Below the pieces are notes generated by a model. The model worked only from the letters and a program-made list of their open reading frames with translations. It ran no database searches and was not told the origin of the DNA. 64,000 bases of DNA from an uncultured bacterium (lineage in GTDB: Bacteria; Myxococcota_A; Bradymonadia; Bradymonadales; Bradymonadaceae), in assembly GCA_937981985.1 (NCBI GenBank), contig CALJNB010000005.1, positions 248,001 through 312,000 of the forward strand, written 5' to 3'. The stretch's first letter is position 1; each line of letters opens with the position of its first letter. Shown in pieces: positions 9,918 through 21,870 of this stretch. The position numbers and the translations under genes were made by a program.

Positions 9918-12900
9918 TCAGTTTGATTTACGTCGACGAATTAGGACTGCAAATCCGATTAGGAACATCGCAAAGCCTATTGGGCCAGAACCGTTTACAG
10001 ACGAACAACTACCGCCTTGGATTAAGATGTCTCCGGCAATGTTGTTACCGCCGTCCCCTTTACTATTAGGGTCAAGGTAGTCGGGAGTTCCGTCGTCATT
10101 ACTATCGTCGTTGGCTGGATTACCGTCATCGTTCGTATCTTCTTCGATCGTATCCACTCCGTCGCCGTCGTCGTCAGGATCCAAATAATTAGGCGTTTGG
10201 TCACCATCAGTGTCGTCGTTTGTGGGGTCGCCGTCATCGTTGAGATCTTCGTCGCTGGTAGGGACGCCATCGCCGTCATCGTCAGGGTCTAAAAAGTTTG
10301 GTACGCCGTCGGCATCGCGATCATCGTTGGTTGGGTTGCCGTCGTCATCGATGTCTTCTGCTGCCGTAGGTACACCATCGCCGTCGTCATCGGTATCTAA
10401 AAAATTTGGGATTCCGTCGCCGTCTGTGTCGTCGTTTGTTGAGTCTCCGTTGTCGTCAAGATCTTCATCGACCGTCGAAACGCCATCACCGTCATCATCA
10501 GGATCGAGGTAGTTGGGGGTCTGGTCTCCGTCGGTATCGTCGTTGGTTAAGTCACCATCTTCGTCAATATCCTCATTGGCGGTCGGTACCCCGTCACCAT
10601 CGTCATCGGTATCCAAAAAGTTTGGAATGCCATCGCCATCGTTATCGTCATTTGTCGGATCGCTATCGCCGTCCACATCTTCGTCAGCCGTATCGATTCC
10701 GTCTCCGTCATCGTCACTGTCCTGGAAGTTGGGTGTTCCATCATCGTCTCCATCTGGAGTTGGGGCGGCTGTTCCGCCGTTATCAGGATCAAAAGCGTCG
10801 ACTAATCCATCCATATCAGTGTCAGTTGTATCCGGTGCTACCACGTCTGGGATGCCATCAAAGTTTGAGTCGAATCCTTCCACGTTGTCCGTTAATCCGT
10901 CATTATCAGAATCGGTATCAAGGTAATCAGGGGTACCATCCTGATCGGAGTCCTCACATGGAACCATGGTACATTCAAAGTTATCTAAAATGCCGTCGCC
11001 GTCAGCGTCGACGTCTAAATGTGAGGAGTAACTATCACCATCATTATCGTCAGTACCGGTTTGATCATCCATTAGCTCTTGAAGGGTAGGAATACCGTCG
11101 CCATCATCGTCTGGATCTTCGAAATCGTCCAAGCCATCGTTATCCGTATCGGGACATCCGTTTACAACGGGTCCTCCACACTCGATCGAATCTGGAATAC
11201 CATCCATGTCTGTGTCTATCGGCGCAGAATCGGGGTCTAGATAATCCGGGATATTATCGTTATCTAAATCGAAACCAATTTCGGCCATATCACTGACGCC
11301 ATCACCATCTGAATCGGGATCAAGGTAGGCCGGGATCCCGTCGTTATCCGGGTCATCTCCGAACAAAATGCCGTCCGAAATTTCATCTTCAGTGGTAATT
11401 CCATCGTTGTCATCGTCGGCATCTTGGAAATTAGGATCGTCTACGCCGTCCGTATTTGGTGGTGTTGTCGGGTCACCAATGACATCGTTGAGGCAATCAC
11501 CGACTGCAGCACAATCGGTATCAAAAGCATCATCTAGACCATCACCATCGGAGTCGTTTCCTACAGGGGTAACATCAGCTACGCCGTCTTCGTCGACATC
11601 TGTACCCTCAATACCATCTGTGACGCCATCACCGTCAGAATCGTCGTCAAGGTAGTCAGGCCCCCCGGTTCCATCTGTATTTTCGCAAGGTGCCATAGAA
11701 CATTCGGCTCCATCGGGAATACCATCGCCATCAGAATCTACGTCTTGGAAATCAGGAACAGAGTCACCATCAAAGTTAGGTTGACGAGCCTGTGTACCGA
11801 TAACATCGTTGAGACAATCTCCGGCAAGAGCACAATCGGGATCGAAGGCATCATCGAGTCCGTCGTTATCACTATCGTTATTGACTGAAACGACATCAGG
11901 TGCACCATCTACATCGGCGTCGTGCGCTTCAATGGCATCATCAATTCCATCACCATCGGCATCGGTTGATTGAAAATCGAAATTTCCGTCGTTATCAGAA
12001 TCGGTGGGGGTGATTCCGTTCATTTCTATCGGATCGTGTTGTCCACTCATGTCTACATCGGTAAACCCATCGACTATTCCGTCGCCGTTAAGATCTCCAG
12101 CGCCACTTTCAGAAGCATCTGTAACGCCGTCGTTATCGGAATCAAGATCAAGGTAGTCGGGAAGTCCATCCATATCGGTGTCAACACAAGTCGAGCCGTT
12201 TCCGCATTCGATGTCGTCGGGAATTCCATCATTATCTGAATCAAGATCTTGGTAGTCCGGAATCAGATCGTTATCTGTGTCTGGGACTGGTGCGATGACG
12301 GCGATCGTGTCGTTGAGGCAATCGCCGGCTGCCGCGCAATCCGGGTCGAACGCATCGTCGATCCCGTCGCCGTCAGAATCGTTTCCGACCGGAGTAACAT
12401 CCGCTACACCATTTCCGTCGCCGTCTTGTCCTTCTTTAGCGTCGTCAATTCCATCATCATCTGAATCTGTCGTTTGGAAATCAGGTAGAGGTGTTCCGTC
12501 CGTATCGTTTGGAAGGGTGCCGTCGGTAATAATCGTATCGTCTGCACCATCTCCATCTTGATCGTCAAAAGAATCTAGAACTCCATCTCCGTTGACATCA
12601 TCATTGTAAGCTTCTTGAGCATCGGTGATACCATCGTTATCTGAATCACGGTCTTGGAAGTCAGGAATTAAATCGTTATCTGAATCTTCACAAGGTTGTG
12701 TAGTACATTCGATAGCGTCTGGAATTCCATCGTTATCCGAATCGAGATCTTGGTAATCAGGGAACGCATCTCCATCGGTGTTTTCACAGTTAACGAAAGT
12801 CGGGTCAGAACACTCATCAAAATCAATGATGCCATCTCCATCGTCATCGCCGATGACGCAATTTTGTCCATTACCGGAATAGCCAGGATTGCAGACGCAA

Positions 12901-14096
12901 TTAAAGCTGCCTGGAGCATTGATACAGGTGGCATTCATATCGCAATTATCTGTTGCGTTAGCGCATTCATCAACATCGGCGCAAGTGGAAGGCAGACCCA
13001 TGCAGGTGTATCCAACTTCAATATTACATTGAGAATTACAACCGTCACTATCCATGGTGTTCATGTCATCGCATTCTTCGACACCGGATATGAGTCCGTC
13101 TCCACAAATTTCAGCACAACCGGCCGCACCATTGATAGCCGAAAGGATGTTACCTTGTTGAGCGAAGGTATAGAACCCGTACTTACCGGTTGTTGGGAAA
13201 CTGATATCCGTTTCGTCAATTTCTAAAATATTATTCACAAATACTTGAACGCGACCGGTCGTATAGACAACGCGTAACTCGGGTTTTACAACGGAGTTAA
13301 ATCCAACGTTTTCGTAATTTGTCGATTCGGCAACCACGGTCACATCCCCGGGTGTCAAAGCACAAGGTACTTGTCCCCAGAGCTCGTCTAAAGAAACTAA
13401 ACCTTGAACCCTAATTAAGTTTAGCCCATTGGCCGTGACGGGTCCTGTGCAGCCGTCGGCGAAATCGATTGTTTGTGAAGAACCTTTCCACATTGCGATT
13501 AAAAAATCTGAATTAGGATTTGCGAAATCACCAGCTTCGTAGCCGAGTACGATTCCAATAAAATCGTTATCGCCACCGCCCTCTATGATGGTCCCAAAGT
13601 TGAGGATCGTTCCGTTATCAAAAACGTTGTCTGGTGATATGAAAACACCCGGTTCAGGATTGGTGGTATTCGAAATCGTGACTTCATATCCGTTTGGGCT
13701 TAAGTCCCAAATTGCGGGGAGTAATCCGGCAGATCCATCAAGTCCGCCAGATGTATCGGGAACGAACATCGAGAGGGGACTTTCGATATTACAGCCATTA
13801 TTACAGCCATCACCGTTATCATTATTACCATCATCGCATTGTTCAGGGGCTTCCTTAACCCCGTTTCCGCATGCCGGACAGCTAAAACCCGCCTCTGTTT
13901 GGCAGGCGGTAGAACAACCATCTCCGGCATTCACATTACCATCATCACAGGTTTCGGGAACTTCTATTAATCCGTCACCGCAGGTTTGCGCGCTTGCAAC
14001 TGCTGATTCCGTAACAGAAACTAAGAAAACGCTGACAAAAACGAGTAACCATTTTTGTAGTCGGGTGATGTGTAGGTTGTTACTTGGTTCCGTCAT
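9918..14096 (-). CDS. Very large Asp-rich secreted protein: DUF4215/Myxo-disulfide repeats, EGF-CA-like domain, TSP3-like calcium-binding repeats, C-terminal TM/basic sorting tail
   Basis: [66 protein letters not shown]; dozens of D.DNDGI.D/D.DGDG motifs; end [22 protein letters not shown]. Confidence 0.85.
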   Translation of the reverse strand: MTEPSNNLHITRLQKWLLVFVSVFLVSVTESAVASAQTCGDGLIEVPETCDDGNVNAGDGCSTACQTEAGFSCPACGNGVKEAPEQCDDGNNDNGDGCNNGCNIESPLSMFVPDTSGGLDGSAGLLPAIWDLSPNGYEVTISNTTNPEPGVFISPDNVFDNGTILNFGTIIEGGGDNDFIGIVLGYEAGDFANPNSDFLIAMWKGSSQTIDFADGCTGPVTANGLNLIRVQGLVSLDELWGQVPCALTPGDVTVVAESTNYENVGFNSVVKPELRVVYTTGRVQVFVNNILEIDETDISFPTTGKYGFYTFAQQGNILSAINGAAGCAEICGDGLISGVEECDDMNTMDSDGCNSQCNIEVGYTCMGLPSTCADVDECANATDNCDMNATCINAPGSFNCVCNPGYSGNGQNCVIGDDDGDGIIDFDECSDPTFVNCENTDGDAFPDYQDLDSDNDGIPDAIECTTQPCEDSDNDLIPDFQDRDSDNDGITDAQEAYNDDVNGDGVLDSFDDQDGDGADDTIITDGTLPNDTDGTPLPDFQTTDSDDDGIDDAKEGQDGDGNGVADVTPVGNDSDGDGIDDAFDPDCAAAGDCLNDTIAVIAPVPDTDNDLIPDYQDLDSDNDGIPDDIECGNGSTCVDTDMDGLPDYLDLDSDNDGVTDASESGAGDLNGDGIVDGFTDVDMSGQHDPIEMNGITPTDSDNDGNFDFQSTDADGDGIDDAIEAHDADVDGAPDVVSVNNDSDNDGLDDAFDPDCALAGDCLNDVIGTQARQPNFDGDSVPDFQDVDSDGDGIPDGAECSMAPCENTDGTGGPDYLDDDSDGDGVTDGIEGTDVDEDGVADVTPVGNDSDGDGLDDAFDTDCAAVGDCLNDVIGDPTTPPNTDGVDDPNFQDADDDNDGITTEDEISDGILFGDDPDNDGIPAYLDPDSDGDGVSDMAEIGFDLDNDNIPDYLDPDSAPIDTDMDGIPDSIECGGPVVNGCPDTDNDGLDDFEDPDDDGDGIPTLQELMDDQTGTDDNDGDSYSSHLDVDADGDGILDNFECTMVPCEDSDQDGTPDYLDTDSDNDGLTDNVEGFDSNFDGIPDVVAPDTTDTDMDGLVDAFDPDNGGTAAPTPDGDDDGTPNFQDSDDDGDGIDTADEDVDGDSDPTNDDNDGDGIPNFLDTDDDGDGVPTANEDIDEDGDLTNDDTDGDQTPNYLDPDDDGDGVSTVDEDLDDNGDSTNDDTDGDGIPNFLDTDDDGDGVPTAAEDIDDDGNPTNDDRDADGVPNFLDPDDDGDGVPTSDEDLNDDGDPTNDDTDGDQTPNYLDPDDDGDGVDTIEEDTNDDGNPANDDSNDDGTPDYLDPNSKGDGGNNIAGDILIQGGSCSSVNGSGPIGFAMFLIGFAVLIRRRKSN
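10068..10715 (-). repeat. Six tandem ~36-aa (108-bp) repeats in the Asp-rich protein
   Basis: [36 protein letters not shown] and five variants end to end. Confidence 0.8.
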
Positions 14097-14160
14097 TTTT
14101 TATCCTTCATTTGGGAATCACGCCGAAGTTATCATGCCTCGATCTTTTGTCGAAAAAATA
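14097..14160 (-). promoter_or_regulatory. Upstream element of the TSP3-repeat gene, similar to 9793-9857
   Basis: TTTTTCGACAAAAGATCGAGGCATGATAACTTCGGCGTGATTCCCAAATGAAGGATAAAAAATG (minus strand). Confidence 0.5.
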
Positions 14161-14240
14161 TTGAGGGTCTTCAGTTATTTGAAAAGGAAAGGTCTCGTGC
14201 TAGGTTTTTATCAAGACAACTCAATCTGAAGTGGTGGGAT

Positions 14241-15246
14241 ATGAGAATCATATCAATTCTAATTTTTTTTACGGTCCTAGCTTTTTCTAACCCACTCTTT
14301 GCGTGCCTGTGGGATTCCGACACGATCGCAGATGAGATTAAAAATCGACGACCGATTATTAACGCCATTGTTGGAAATGTAGCCCAATATCCCGATAAAT
14401 ATTATGAGATGCGTTTAGAACGCGTTACGCAGGAAATTGTTGAGGGTAAAAAAACACCCGCGCTTTTTGATAACGCCGGTGTAGCGGCCAATAAACTCAA
14501 GGATTACGACAGCGCCATTAAGTGGATGGAAAAGAAGGAAATCGTTCTCACTGAAATGGGAAAAAAAGCGAAGAAGGACGACTGGTATCGTCTTTATGCA
14601 AACTGGGGAACGTTTTACGTTCATAAATTTATGATTCAACCCGATAAATCGGATTTAAGTGCGTTGAAGAAAAGCCGCGCCTATATCCAAAAAGCAATCG
14701 CAATACAGGATCTAGTAGTAAGGGAAAACTGCACAGGACCGACGCGCGGACGCTTTCAGGGAGAACCTTAAAGGATACGATATCTGGCCTTGTTGGGTTG
14801 ATTCATTTGGGGGATGCAAACAATAGTTGAGATATTCTTATTTTGGACCTTTTGTGACTACCTCTGAATCAAGATGTTTAACTGAACAATGGTATTTAAA
14901 GGCCAGAGAAGTTGCTAAGAAAGATGACAAAAGACGGGAAGCGTTTTTTATGAAGAAAGCAAAAGGCGGAAAACATCCAGATACACATCTCAATTTCTGG
15001 CGCGGGTTTAAAGCGAAGAAACTACCGGCATTTCCTAGGTTCAAAGGTAAAGGCAGAGCCGTAGAAAAGGCAGAAGAGAACTGTAAGAAGAAATATGAAA
15101 AGAAACGTAAACGAATATCCAAGGATGATGCAAAAGATCTATTCAAATTTTTTTCGATATTAGCTGTGAGGGTTAATGTCGTTGGTGATCGATTTATGTT
15201 GGTCTCTTCCGAATTAATCGACAATCGAGAGGTCGGCGACTTGTAA
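14241..15246 (+). pseudogene. Disrupted TPR-like secreted protein (frameshift plus in-frame stop)
   Basis: ORF 14241-14771 (signal peptide MRIISILIFFTVLAFSNPLFA) and ORF 14827-15246; the intervening frame reads ENLKGYDIWPCWVDSFGGCKQ*LRYSYFGPFVTTSES, joining the two. Confidence 0.55.
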
Positions 15247-17295
15247 GAATAATGCTTCAAGTTTAAAGAGAATCGCGAGACGGTTTTTCTTTAAATCAGG
15301 GTCGTCCACCATCACCATTATGTTATCGAAAAATGCATCAACCGGAGATCGAAGCGCAGATAAAGCTTCACATGCACCCGTCCAACTTCGATTCTCAAGC
15401 GCCGCTGCTAATGCTTTTTCGGCAGTTTCGCTTGCTTCGTACAATTCCTTTTCATTTTCTTCGACAAGCTGGCTCACTTCGACATTGGGTTTTTCGTCGG
15501 CATATTCCTTCGCTTGTTTACGGAGTATATTTACAACGCGTTTAAAGCCCGCGGTCAAAGGTTCAAAGTTGGGATCTGATCGAAATTTTGAAAGTGCATC
15601 AACGCGGTCAGATACACTCAAGATATCGTCCATACCCACGGCTAAGACCGCCTCAATGATATCACCATCGTAGTTTGACCCAAGCTGAGCTTTTAGGCGC
15701 GCACGAAAGAATTGAAAGATTTTGTCCTCATACCCGTCGTTTGTAGGTGTGATGTCTTTAGCGTTATCGCGCGTCATCGAAATCAATTCACGAATAGATA
15801 TCTGATACCCGCGATCTTGAAGGATGCGAATGACGCCAATAGTTGAACGTCGAAGTCCATAAGGATCTGCAGTTGCTTTGGGTTCGATACCCATCGCAAA
15901 GCATCCAAAGATGGCGTCCATTTTTTCGGCAATTGCAACGCAAGACCCAGCGTCTGAGGTTGGGGTAGAATCGTTTGAGCCCTTAGGCAAATATTGTTCT
16001 GCGATAGCTAAGGCCACTGCATCACTTTCTCCGAACTTGGTGGCGTAAGCTGCACCGATTACACCTTGTAGGTCCGTAAACTCGACTACCATTTGGGAGG
16101 TAAGGTCGGACTTACAAAGCGCACCGGCTTTGTGGGCCGTTTCTGAAGCATCTTTTAGTTCCAGACGGTTTGCAATTGATTCTGCAAGGTTTGCGATACG
16201 CTGAGCGCGATCAAACATCGATCCCAGCCCACGAATCCAAACCACCTTTTTGAGTCGTTCGTCAAAGGCACCAAATCCACCGTGTTTGAGATCTTGGTCC
16301 CAGAAAAATCGTGCATCATCGAGTCGTGCTTTAAGAACACGCAGGTTGCCTGCGGCTACAACCGTAGGATCTTTCACGGGGGTGTTGTATACCACTGCAC
16401 ATGCATTCGTAAGGGTTCCATCGGACCTCTGAATGGCAAAATAACGCTGGTGCTTACGCATGGATGAAATCAAAACTTCGTCAGGAAGTTCTAGATAGCT
16501 TTCGGCATACTCTACTAAAACAGCATGTGGTTTTTCCACAAGGTTTGAGACTTCGTTCAACAGGTCGATATCGTCTACGATTTTACCATTTTTACTATCA
16601 GCGATTCCGTCAACGAGAGTTCTAATGGTAGATTTACGCTCATCGAAATCGACAACCACGTCCGCTTTAGCGAGGGCATTTTGATATTGATCACCATCGG
16701 TAATCGTGATCGCATTTGGTGCAGAAAAACGATGTCCGAAGGTTTGATTGCCTGAATCGACGTTCGCAAAATGTACGGGAAGGGTTTTCCCGTCCAGTAC
16801 CGCAACCATCCATCGCAAAGGTCGTCCAAAAGAGGTCCGTAGAGATCCCCAACGCATCGATTTCGGGAACTTTAGATCGCCTAGCGCGCTTTCCAAAATC
16901 GCGGGTAAAACGTCGGCTGAAGGTGCTCCTTTTTCTTCGACTTTAACAGCGACATAATCGCCTTTTTTTGTCGTCACGATGTAGATGTCTTTTGGGTCAA
17001 CACCCTGACCTTTTGCAAAACCGATGGCAGCCTTTTGAGGCTCACCATCTTTCATTGCAAACTTTGCTGGTGGACCGGTCCTTTCTTCGCTCAAATCGCT
17101 TTGCGATTCTGAGATATCGGCAATGATAGCAAGACGTCTAGGAGTGGCGTAAGTCGATATTTTTTTTACATCAATACGTTGGTCGGCCAATCCGGTTTTA
17201 ATAGATTCAGCTAAACTACTGAGGGCAGGATTAACGAAACGAGCGGGTAGGTCTTCGCAACCGACTTCAAATACAAGATTCATTGTTTTACTCAT
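15214..17295 (-). CDS. glyS: Glycyl-tRNA synthetase beta subunit
   Basis: [25 protein letters not shown]...; [38 protein letters not shown]-terminal anticodon-binding domain. Confidence 0.96.
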   Translation of the reverse strand: MSKTMNLVFEVGCEDLPARFVNPALSSLAESIKTGLADQRIDVKKISTYATPRRLAIIADISESQSDLSEERTGPPAKFAMKDGEPQKAAIGFAKGQGVDPKDIYIVTTKKGDYVAVKVEEKGAPSADVLPAILESALGDLKFPKSMRWGSLRTSFGRPLRWMVAVLDGKTLPVHFANVDSGNQTFGHRFSAPNAITITDGDQYQNALAKADVVVDFDERKSTIRTLVDGIADSKNGKIVDDIDLLNEVSNLVEKPHAVLVEYAESYLELPDEVLISSMRKHQRYFAIQRSDGTLTNACAVVYNTPVKDPTVVAAGNLRVLKARLDDARFFWDQDLKHGGFGAFDERLKKVVWIRGLGSMFDRAQRIANLAESIANRLELKDASETAHKAGALCKSDLTSQMVVEFTDLQGVIGAAYATKFGESDAVALAIAEQYLPKGSNDSTPTSDAGSCVAIAEKMDAIFGCFAMGIEPKATADPYGLRRSTIGVIRILQDRGYQISIRELISMTRDNAKDITPTNDGYEDKIFQFFRARLKAQLGSNYDGDIIEAVLAVGMDDILSVSDRVDALSKFRSDPNFEPLTAGFKRVVNILRKQAKEYADEKPNVEVSQLVEENEKELYEASETAEKALAAALENRSWTGACEALSALRSPVDAFFDNIMVMVDDPDLKKNRLAILFKLEALFLQVADLSIVD

Positions 17296-18218
17296 GATGA
17301 CTCCTCCGTTGCGAAGTACTTGGCATAGCGTTCTCGCTCGTTTTCTTGAAGCATCGGGAAATCTAAAGTCTGACGCTTTTTCAAGTAGGCTTCCGCGACC
17401 TGACAAGATAGCCCGCGAATAACGCGTATATATTTTTGTCGCTCGGTCACACTAATTGCAGAACGTGCATCGAGTACATTGAATGCGTGGCCGGCTTTCA
17501 TAATAAAATCGTAGGCTGGAAAAACGAGTTCCTTTTTCATTAATTCTTCGGCTTGATCTTTATATTCTTCAAACCATCGAAAGTGTTTTTCGGTATCGGC
17601 TTCTTCAAAGTTAAAGGTAGAAAACTCTACTTCTTCTTGGTGGCGAATTTGCCGGTAGGAAATGTCGTCTGACCATTTCAGATCAAAAATACTGTCTTGG
17701 TTTTGTAAGTAGGTTGCAATGCGTTCTAGACCGTAGGTGATTTCTGCAGAAATAGGATCCAGTTCTACGCCACCGACTTGTTGGAAGTAAGTAAATTGTG
17801 TGGCCTCCATTCCGTCGATCCAAACTTCCCAGCCTAGACCCCATGCACCTAATGTGGGTTGTTCCCAATCATCTTCGACGAGTCGCAAGTCGTGAGCCAT
17901 CGGATCGATACCCAGTTCACGTAGACTTTCAAAATAGAGTTCAAGCACGTTATCAGGGCTGGGTTTGAGAAGAACTTGAAATTGGTAATAGGCGCCCAAA
18001 CGATTTGGATTTTCACCGTAACGGCCATCGGTGGGTCGTCGACACGGTTCGACATAGGCTACATTCCAAGGTTCTGGGCCCAGAGCCCTAAGAAAGGTCG
18101 CGGCGTTATAGGTACCCGCACCTTTTTCAACATCCCAAGGTTGTTGGATAACGCATCCATGATCTGCCCAGAAGCGTTGTAGGGTTAGGAATATATCTTG
18201 GAAATTTTTGACGGTCAT
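17292..18218 (-). CDS. glyQ: Glycyl-tRNA synthetase alpha subunit
   Basis: [87 protein letters not shown] overlap with glyS. Confidence 0.98.
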   Translation of the reverse strand: MTVKNFQDIFLTLQRFWADHGCVIQQPWDVEKGAGTYNAATFLRALGPEPWNVAYVEPCRRPTDGRYGENPNRLGAYYQFQVLLKPSPDNVLELYFESLRELGIDPMAHDLRLVEDDWEQPTLGAWGLGWEVWIDGMEATQFTYFQQVGGVELDPISAEITYGLERIATYLQNQDSIFDLKWSDDISYRQIRHQEEVEFSTFNFEEADTEKHFRWFEEYKDQAEELMKKELVFPAYDFIMKAGHAFNVLDARSAISVTERQKYIRVIRGLSCQVAEAYLKKRQTLDFPMLQENERERYAKYFATEESS

Positions 18219-18305
18219 AGCGCACTCGTTTAACGGATAATCGTTGTCGCGCTTATAGCTGCGTCGTATGTAACGAGCAATGAAGATTTTTGTCGAGGTG
18301 AGAAG

Positions 18306-19098
18306 TTATGACGCTAAGGTGTTGTTGATTATCGTTTGTATAGACTCAACGATTTTTTTTGCCTTTTCATCATCGAGCCCGTCGGCCTGCGGAGGAGCAT
18401 ACTTTTGATTATCGTTGTCGTAGTATTCACCAGAGTGATCTGCGTGTTCATGGTCCAATGATAAGCTTTTGATGATATCAACCCCAATATTTATATCATT
18501 TCCATTCGTGTTAAATCCTTGCTTAACCATTTTCGTACCAAGCAAAGAGCCCGGATTTACAGCAATAATAACGGGCCCGTCAGCGCCAACTTGATTTGTT
18601 AAATGCCTTGACCACATCGTTATCGCGAGCTTGCTTTGGGCATAGGCTTCAAAGTCGCTAAGTTCTACCTTTCCGTTTAGTGCTTCAAAATCAACAGACG
18701 CTTGCGCGGCAGAAGACAGATTAATTACTCGGCCTTTTCTTAAGATCGGAAGTAATTTCGTCGTCAGTAAATACGGGGCAAAAGTATTAACCATGTATCT
18801 TACATCATAGCCGTCTTTTGTCGTGGTGTTTGAAGTTTTGAATACACCGGCGTTATTAATGAGCACATCAATCTTATCGTACTTTTTTAATATGGTGTCG
18901 GCCATTTCGCTAACTTCTCTAAGATCGGAAAAGTCTGCCTTAACAGCCTCGACTTGGAGTTCTTTCGCAAGGTTGTCGAGTTTGGATCCATTGCGACCGT
19001 GAACGATGATCGTATGTCCAAGAGACTTCATTTTTTTTTGCCGTCTCCAAACCGATTCCGTCAGTCGCTCCGGTGATTAAGATTGTTTTGATATTCAT
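18306..19098 (-). CDS. Short-chain dehydrogenase/reductase, apparent frameshift at an A9 tract
   Basis: Main ORF 18306-19031 lacks the cofactor motif; upstream in another frame MNIKTILITGATDGIGLETAKKK* abuts it exactly at AAAAAAAAATGAAG. Catalytic-region motifs NNAGV and YAQSK are in the main ORF. Confidence 0.75.
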
Positions 19099-19174
19099 AA
19101 TTTTCCTTTTCGTTTTCAATAGCCGGTCAGTTTTTCGATAAATCTTTGCTTTCGCTGGGTACGATAATTAGTGT

Positions 19175-20164
19175 TTATCCCACCGAAACGACAATTTTAC
19201 CAATTGCTGCACCACTTTCGAGACGATCGTGTGCGTGACCGACTTCCTGCAGGGTAAAGGTTTTCTCATCCAAAATGGGTTTCATTTTTCCTGCATCAAC
19301 GATGTCTGCGAGCTTGGATAAGATCTCGCCGTGAACTTTTCTGTTTTGGTTGTGAAGCATAGGAAGAAGCATGAAAACGACATGTAAGGAGAGTCCTTTA
19401 AAATGAGCAGTGGTTAGATCTAGTTCAAGTAACGAAACCGTGGTCGCGACATGGGCATTCAAAGCCGCAGCTTCAAACGACTTAGCTAAGTTTGGACCTC
19501 CGACTGAATCAAAAACGACATCAAATCCCCTACCTTCGGTATATTCTTGGACGTAGCTTTCAACGGTTTCTGTTTTAAAGTTTATAGGAGTCGCGCCCAG
19601 TTCTTTTATCAACTGTAATTGTTCTTCAGTTCCCCCGGTTGAGAATACTTCAGCTCCTAGATGATTTGCCAGTTGGACTGCTAGGTGACCGACGCCACCT
19701 GCTCCGCCGTGGACCAAAACTTTCTGACCTGTTTGAACTCCCGCTCTGATGAGTCCTTCGTAGGCAGTTATGCCCACTAAAGGTATTGCAGCGGCTTGTT
19801 CCATTGAGATCGTTTCAGGTTTTAATGCGACTAGATTTTCATCGGCTAATAGGAATTCTGCCAAAGCACCCTTAATGCCGACCAGGCCCCCCGCACAACC
19901 ATATACTTGGTCTCCGACTTTGAACTTCGTCGCACCATCTCCGATTTCTTCAACGGTACCGGCAAAATCCATTCCCAAAATCGCTGGGGTTTCTGGAGAT
20001 AGTGGAAGATCTTTTCCCATCTGCCGAATCATAGTATCGACGGTGTTAATACTGGTGGCCGCTATTTTGATTACAACGTGACCCGCTGTGACGACTGGTT
20101 TTTCGACTTCTGCCGGTTCGAATTTATCACTCGTTCCAAATTCGTTTAAAATCATTGCTTTCAT
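19175..20164 (-). CDS. Zinc-type/quinone oxidoreductase-like alcohol dehydrogenase (MDR family)
   Basis: MKAMILNEFGTSDKFEPAEVEKP...ILGMDFAGTVEEIGDG...KVLVHGGAGGVGHLAVQLANHLGAEVFST. Confidence 0.92.
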   Translation of the reverse strand: MKAMILNEFGTSDKFEPAEVEKPVVTAGHVVIKIAATSINTVDTMIRQMGKDLPLSPETPAILGMDFAGTVEEIGDGATKFKVGDQVYGCAGGLVGIKGALAEFLLADENLVALKPETISMEQAAAIPLVGITAYEGLIRAGVQTGQKVLVHGGAGGVGHLAVQLANHLGAEVFSTGGTEEQLQLIKELGATPINFKTETVESYVQEYTEGRGFDVVFDSVGGPNLAKSFEAAALNAHVATTVSLLELDLTTAHFKGLSLHVVFMLLPMLHNQNRKVHGEILSKLADIVDAGKMKPILDEKTFTLQEVGHAHDRLESGAAIGKIVVSVG

Positions 20165-20271
20165 TTCTATCTCCGTATTTTTGTTAATCACTCTAAAAAG
20201 TCACACTAGCTATTTCGTTTTTGATTGATAATATCTCATCTTAACGAATGAGAATCAGGATATCGTTGATA

Positions 20272-21165
20272 ATGAAGATCGAGCATTTAAAGTTCTTCGT
20301 AAGAATTGCGGCCCTCAATAATATAAGTCAGGCTGGTAAGGAATTCGGACTTTCTCCCGCAGTATCGAGCGCACACGTCAACAAATTGGAAAACGATGTT
20401 GGCGTCCGTCTTATTCATAGAACGACACGACGCGTATCGCTAACGGAGGAGGGGAAATCGTTTTTACCTCATGTATTAAATATCGTTGATAGTATCCAAT
20501 CTGGTTTGGCTTCGATCGGGCAAGGAGAGGTCCGTCCGAGTGGAAAACTAAGAATTACAGCACCTGCATCGTTTGGTCGAATGCACCTTATACCCGCATT
20601 AGGTAGATTTCTAGACGAACATAAGAAATTGAACATTGAGATCCAACTAAGCGACGCGATTGTGGATTTAGTCGAAGGAGGTTTCGATATTGCAATTAGA
20701 ATCGCGCCAATGAGTGACTCCACAATGATCGCTAGAAAAATGGCCGCAGATACTAGAATTTTATGTGCCTCGCCAAGTTATTTGGAAGCATACGGCGAGC
20801 CCGAAAACCCGAGCGATTTAATGAACCATAAATGTATTAATTTAATCGGGTTAGAGTCATGGACTTTTACGACAAAATCGGGCCAGCAAACTATAAAAAC
20901 GAATAACCGTTTTCGCACAGATAACGGCGAGGCTGCCAGGGACGCTGCAATCAATGGTGTGGGAATTATCGCGTCGTCGACATGGTGTAGTTACGAGGCG
21001 CTGAAAGAAGGGAAGTTGGTTCGGATCCTAAAAACCTATCCATTAAAATCTGAGGCGGCGATTTGGGCTGTGTATCCTAGTTCTCGTTTAGTTGCGCCGA
21101 AGGTGCGTGTTTTCATCGACTATCTTAGTGAGTATTTCTCTGGGATACCTTACTGGGACGAGTAG
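20272..21165 (+). CDS. LysR-family transcriptional regulator
   Basis: MKIEHLKFFVRIAALNNISQAGKEFGLSPAVSSAHVNKLENDVGVRLIHRTTRRVSLTEEG HTH; divergent from the oxidoreductase. Confidence 0.93.
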   Translation: MKIEHLKFFVRIAALNNISQAGKEFGLSPAVSSAHVNKLENDVGVRLIHRTTRRVSLTEEGKSFLPHVLNIVDSIQSGLASIGQGEVRPSGKLRITAPASFGRMHLIPALGRFLDEHKKLNIEIQLSDAIVDLVEGGFDIAIRIAPMSDSTMIARKMAADTRILCASPSYLEAYGEPENPSDLMNHKCINLIGLESWTFTTKSGQQTIKTNNRFRTDNGEAARDAAINGVGIIASSTWCSYEALKEGKLVRILKTYPLKSEAAIWAVYPSSRLVAPKVRVFIDYLSEYFSGIPYWDE

Positions 21166-21337
21166 GGATGACTTAATCAAGTGCTTGATCGTATCTATGT
21201 ATCAAACACCAATTTTTGACGGACCTTCTATTTCTGAGCGTTTATTGAATTCCTCTCTAACCTACTGAAGTTATTGATCTGTTTTCAATGCAAAGAGGTT
21301 TCCTGGGAAGGATTTTTAACAATAATAGGGCCCCTTA

Positions 21338-21366
21338 TTGACACTTAAAAATGCCCGTGTTACCTG
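21338..21366 (+). promoter_or_regulatory. Possible sigma70-like promoter of the atp operon
   Basis: TTGACA, 17-nt spacer, weak TACCTG; lies ~40 nt before the atpF' start. Confidence 0.3.
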
Positions 21367-21405
21367 GCGCCCAGCGCTGATTTAAGGCTTGTTAGGAGTG
21401 CTTTC

Positions 21406-21870
21406 ATGATAGGACAGTTTTTCCCCATTTTCGCCTCTATTTCGATCGATGTAGATCTCTCAGCAGTCTACATGGGCCTTTTATTCCTTGTGATGTTCCT
21501 CATTTTCACCCCGCTTTTAATTAAGCCTTTTATGAAAGCAATGGACGCAAGAGAAGAAGCGACTGGTGGTGCGCGAGAAGATGCCGACGCGGATACTAAA
21601 GCAGCAGAAGCAAAAATTGCAGAATATGAAGAAACGATGAAAACCATTCGGAACGAAGCAACAGACATTCGCGAATCGCTTCGAGGTCAGGGCGTCGCCG
21701 AATCTAAAGAGGTTTTGGCAGAGGTTCAAACCGAAATAGCATCGAAGATTGCCTCTGAAAGAGAGAAGATCGAAAAGAACAAAATTGCAGCACTGGCGGA
21801 AATTAAAAGTAAGTCCAGTACCCTTGCAGATTCAATCGTTAGAAAAATTCTTCCCTCAGGAGCAGCCTAA
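21406..21870 (+). CDS. atpF': F0F1 ATP synthase subunit b'
   Basis: Single N-terminal TM, FLIFTPLLIKPFMKAMDAREEATGGAREDAD.. coiled coil; first gene of atp cluster. Confidence 0.85.
   Translation: MIGQFFPIFASISIDVDLSAVYMGLLFLVMFLIFTPLLIKPFMKAMDAREEATGGAREDADADTKAAEAKIAEYEETMKTIRNEATDIRESLRGQGVAESKEVLAEVQTEIASKIASEREKIEKNKIAALAEIKSKSSTLADSIVRKILPSGAA

Noticed and set aside
10068-12800. Regularly repeated DNA resembling a CRISPR or satellite array
   Set aside because: Repeats are degenerate, keep the reading frame and encode DxDGDG units; no constant repeat with unique spacers.
10022-13226. Many long plus-strand ORFs (for example 10210-10512, 10406-11089, 12696-13226) opposite the Asp-rich gene
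   Set aside because: They are Ser/Pro/Arg-rich or Ile-rich mirror images of the repetitive D/G/N codons; no start context, and the minus-strand ORF has clear domain content.
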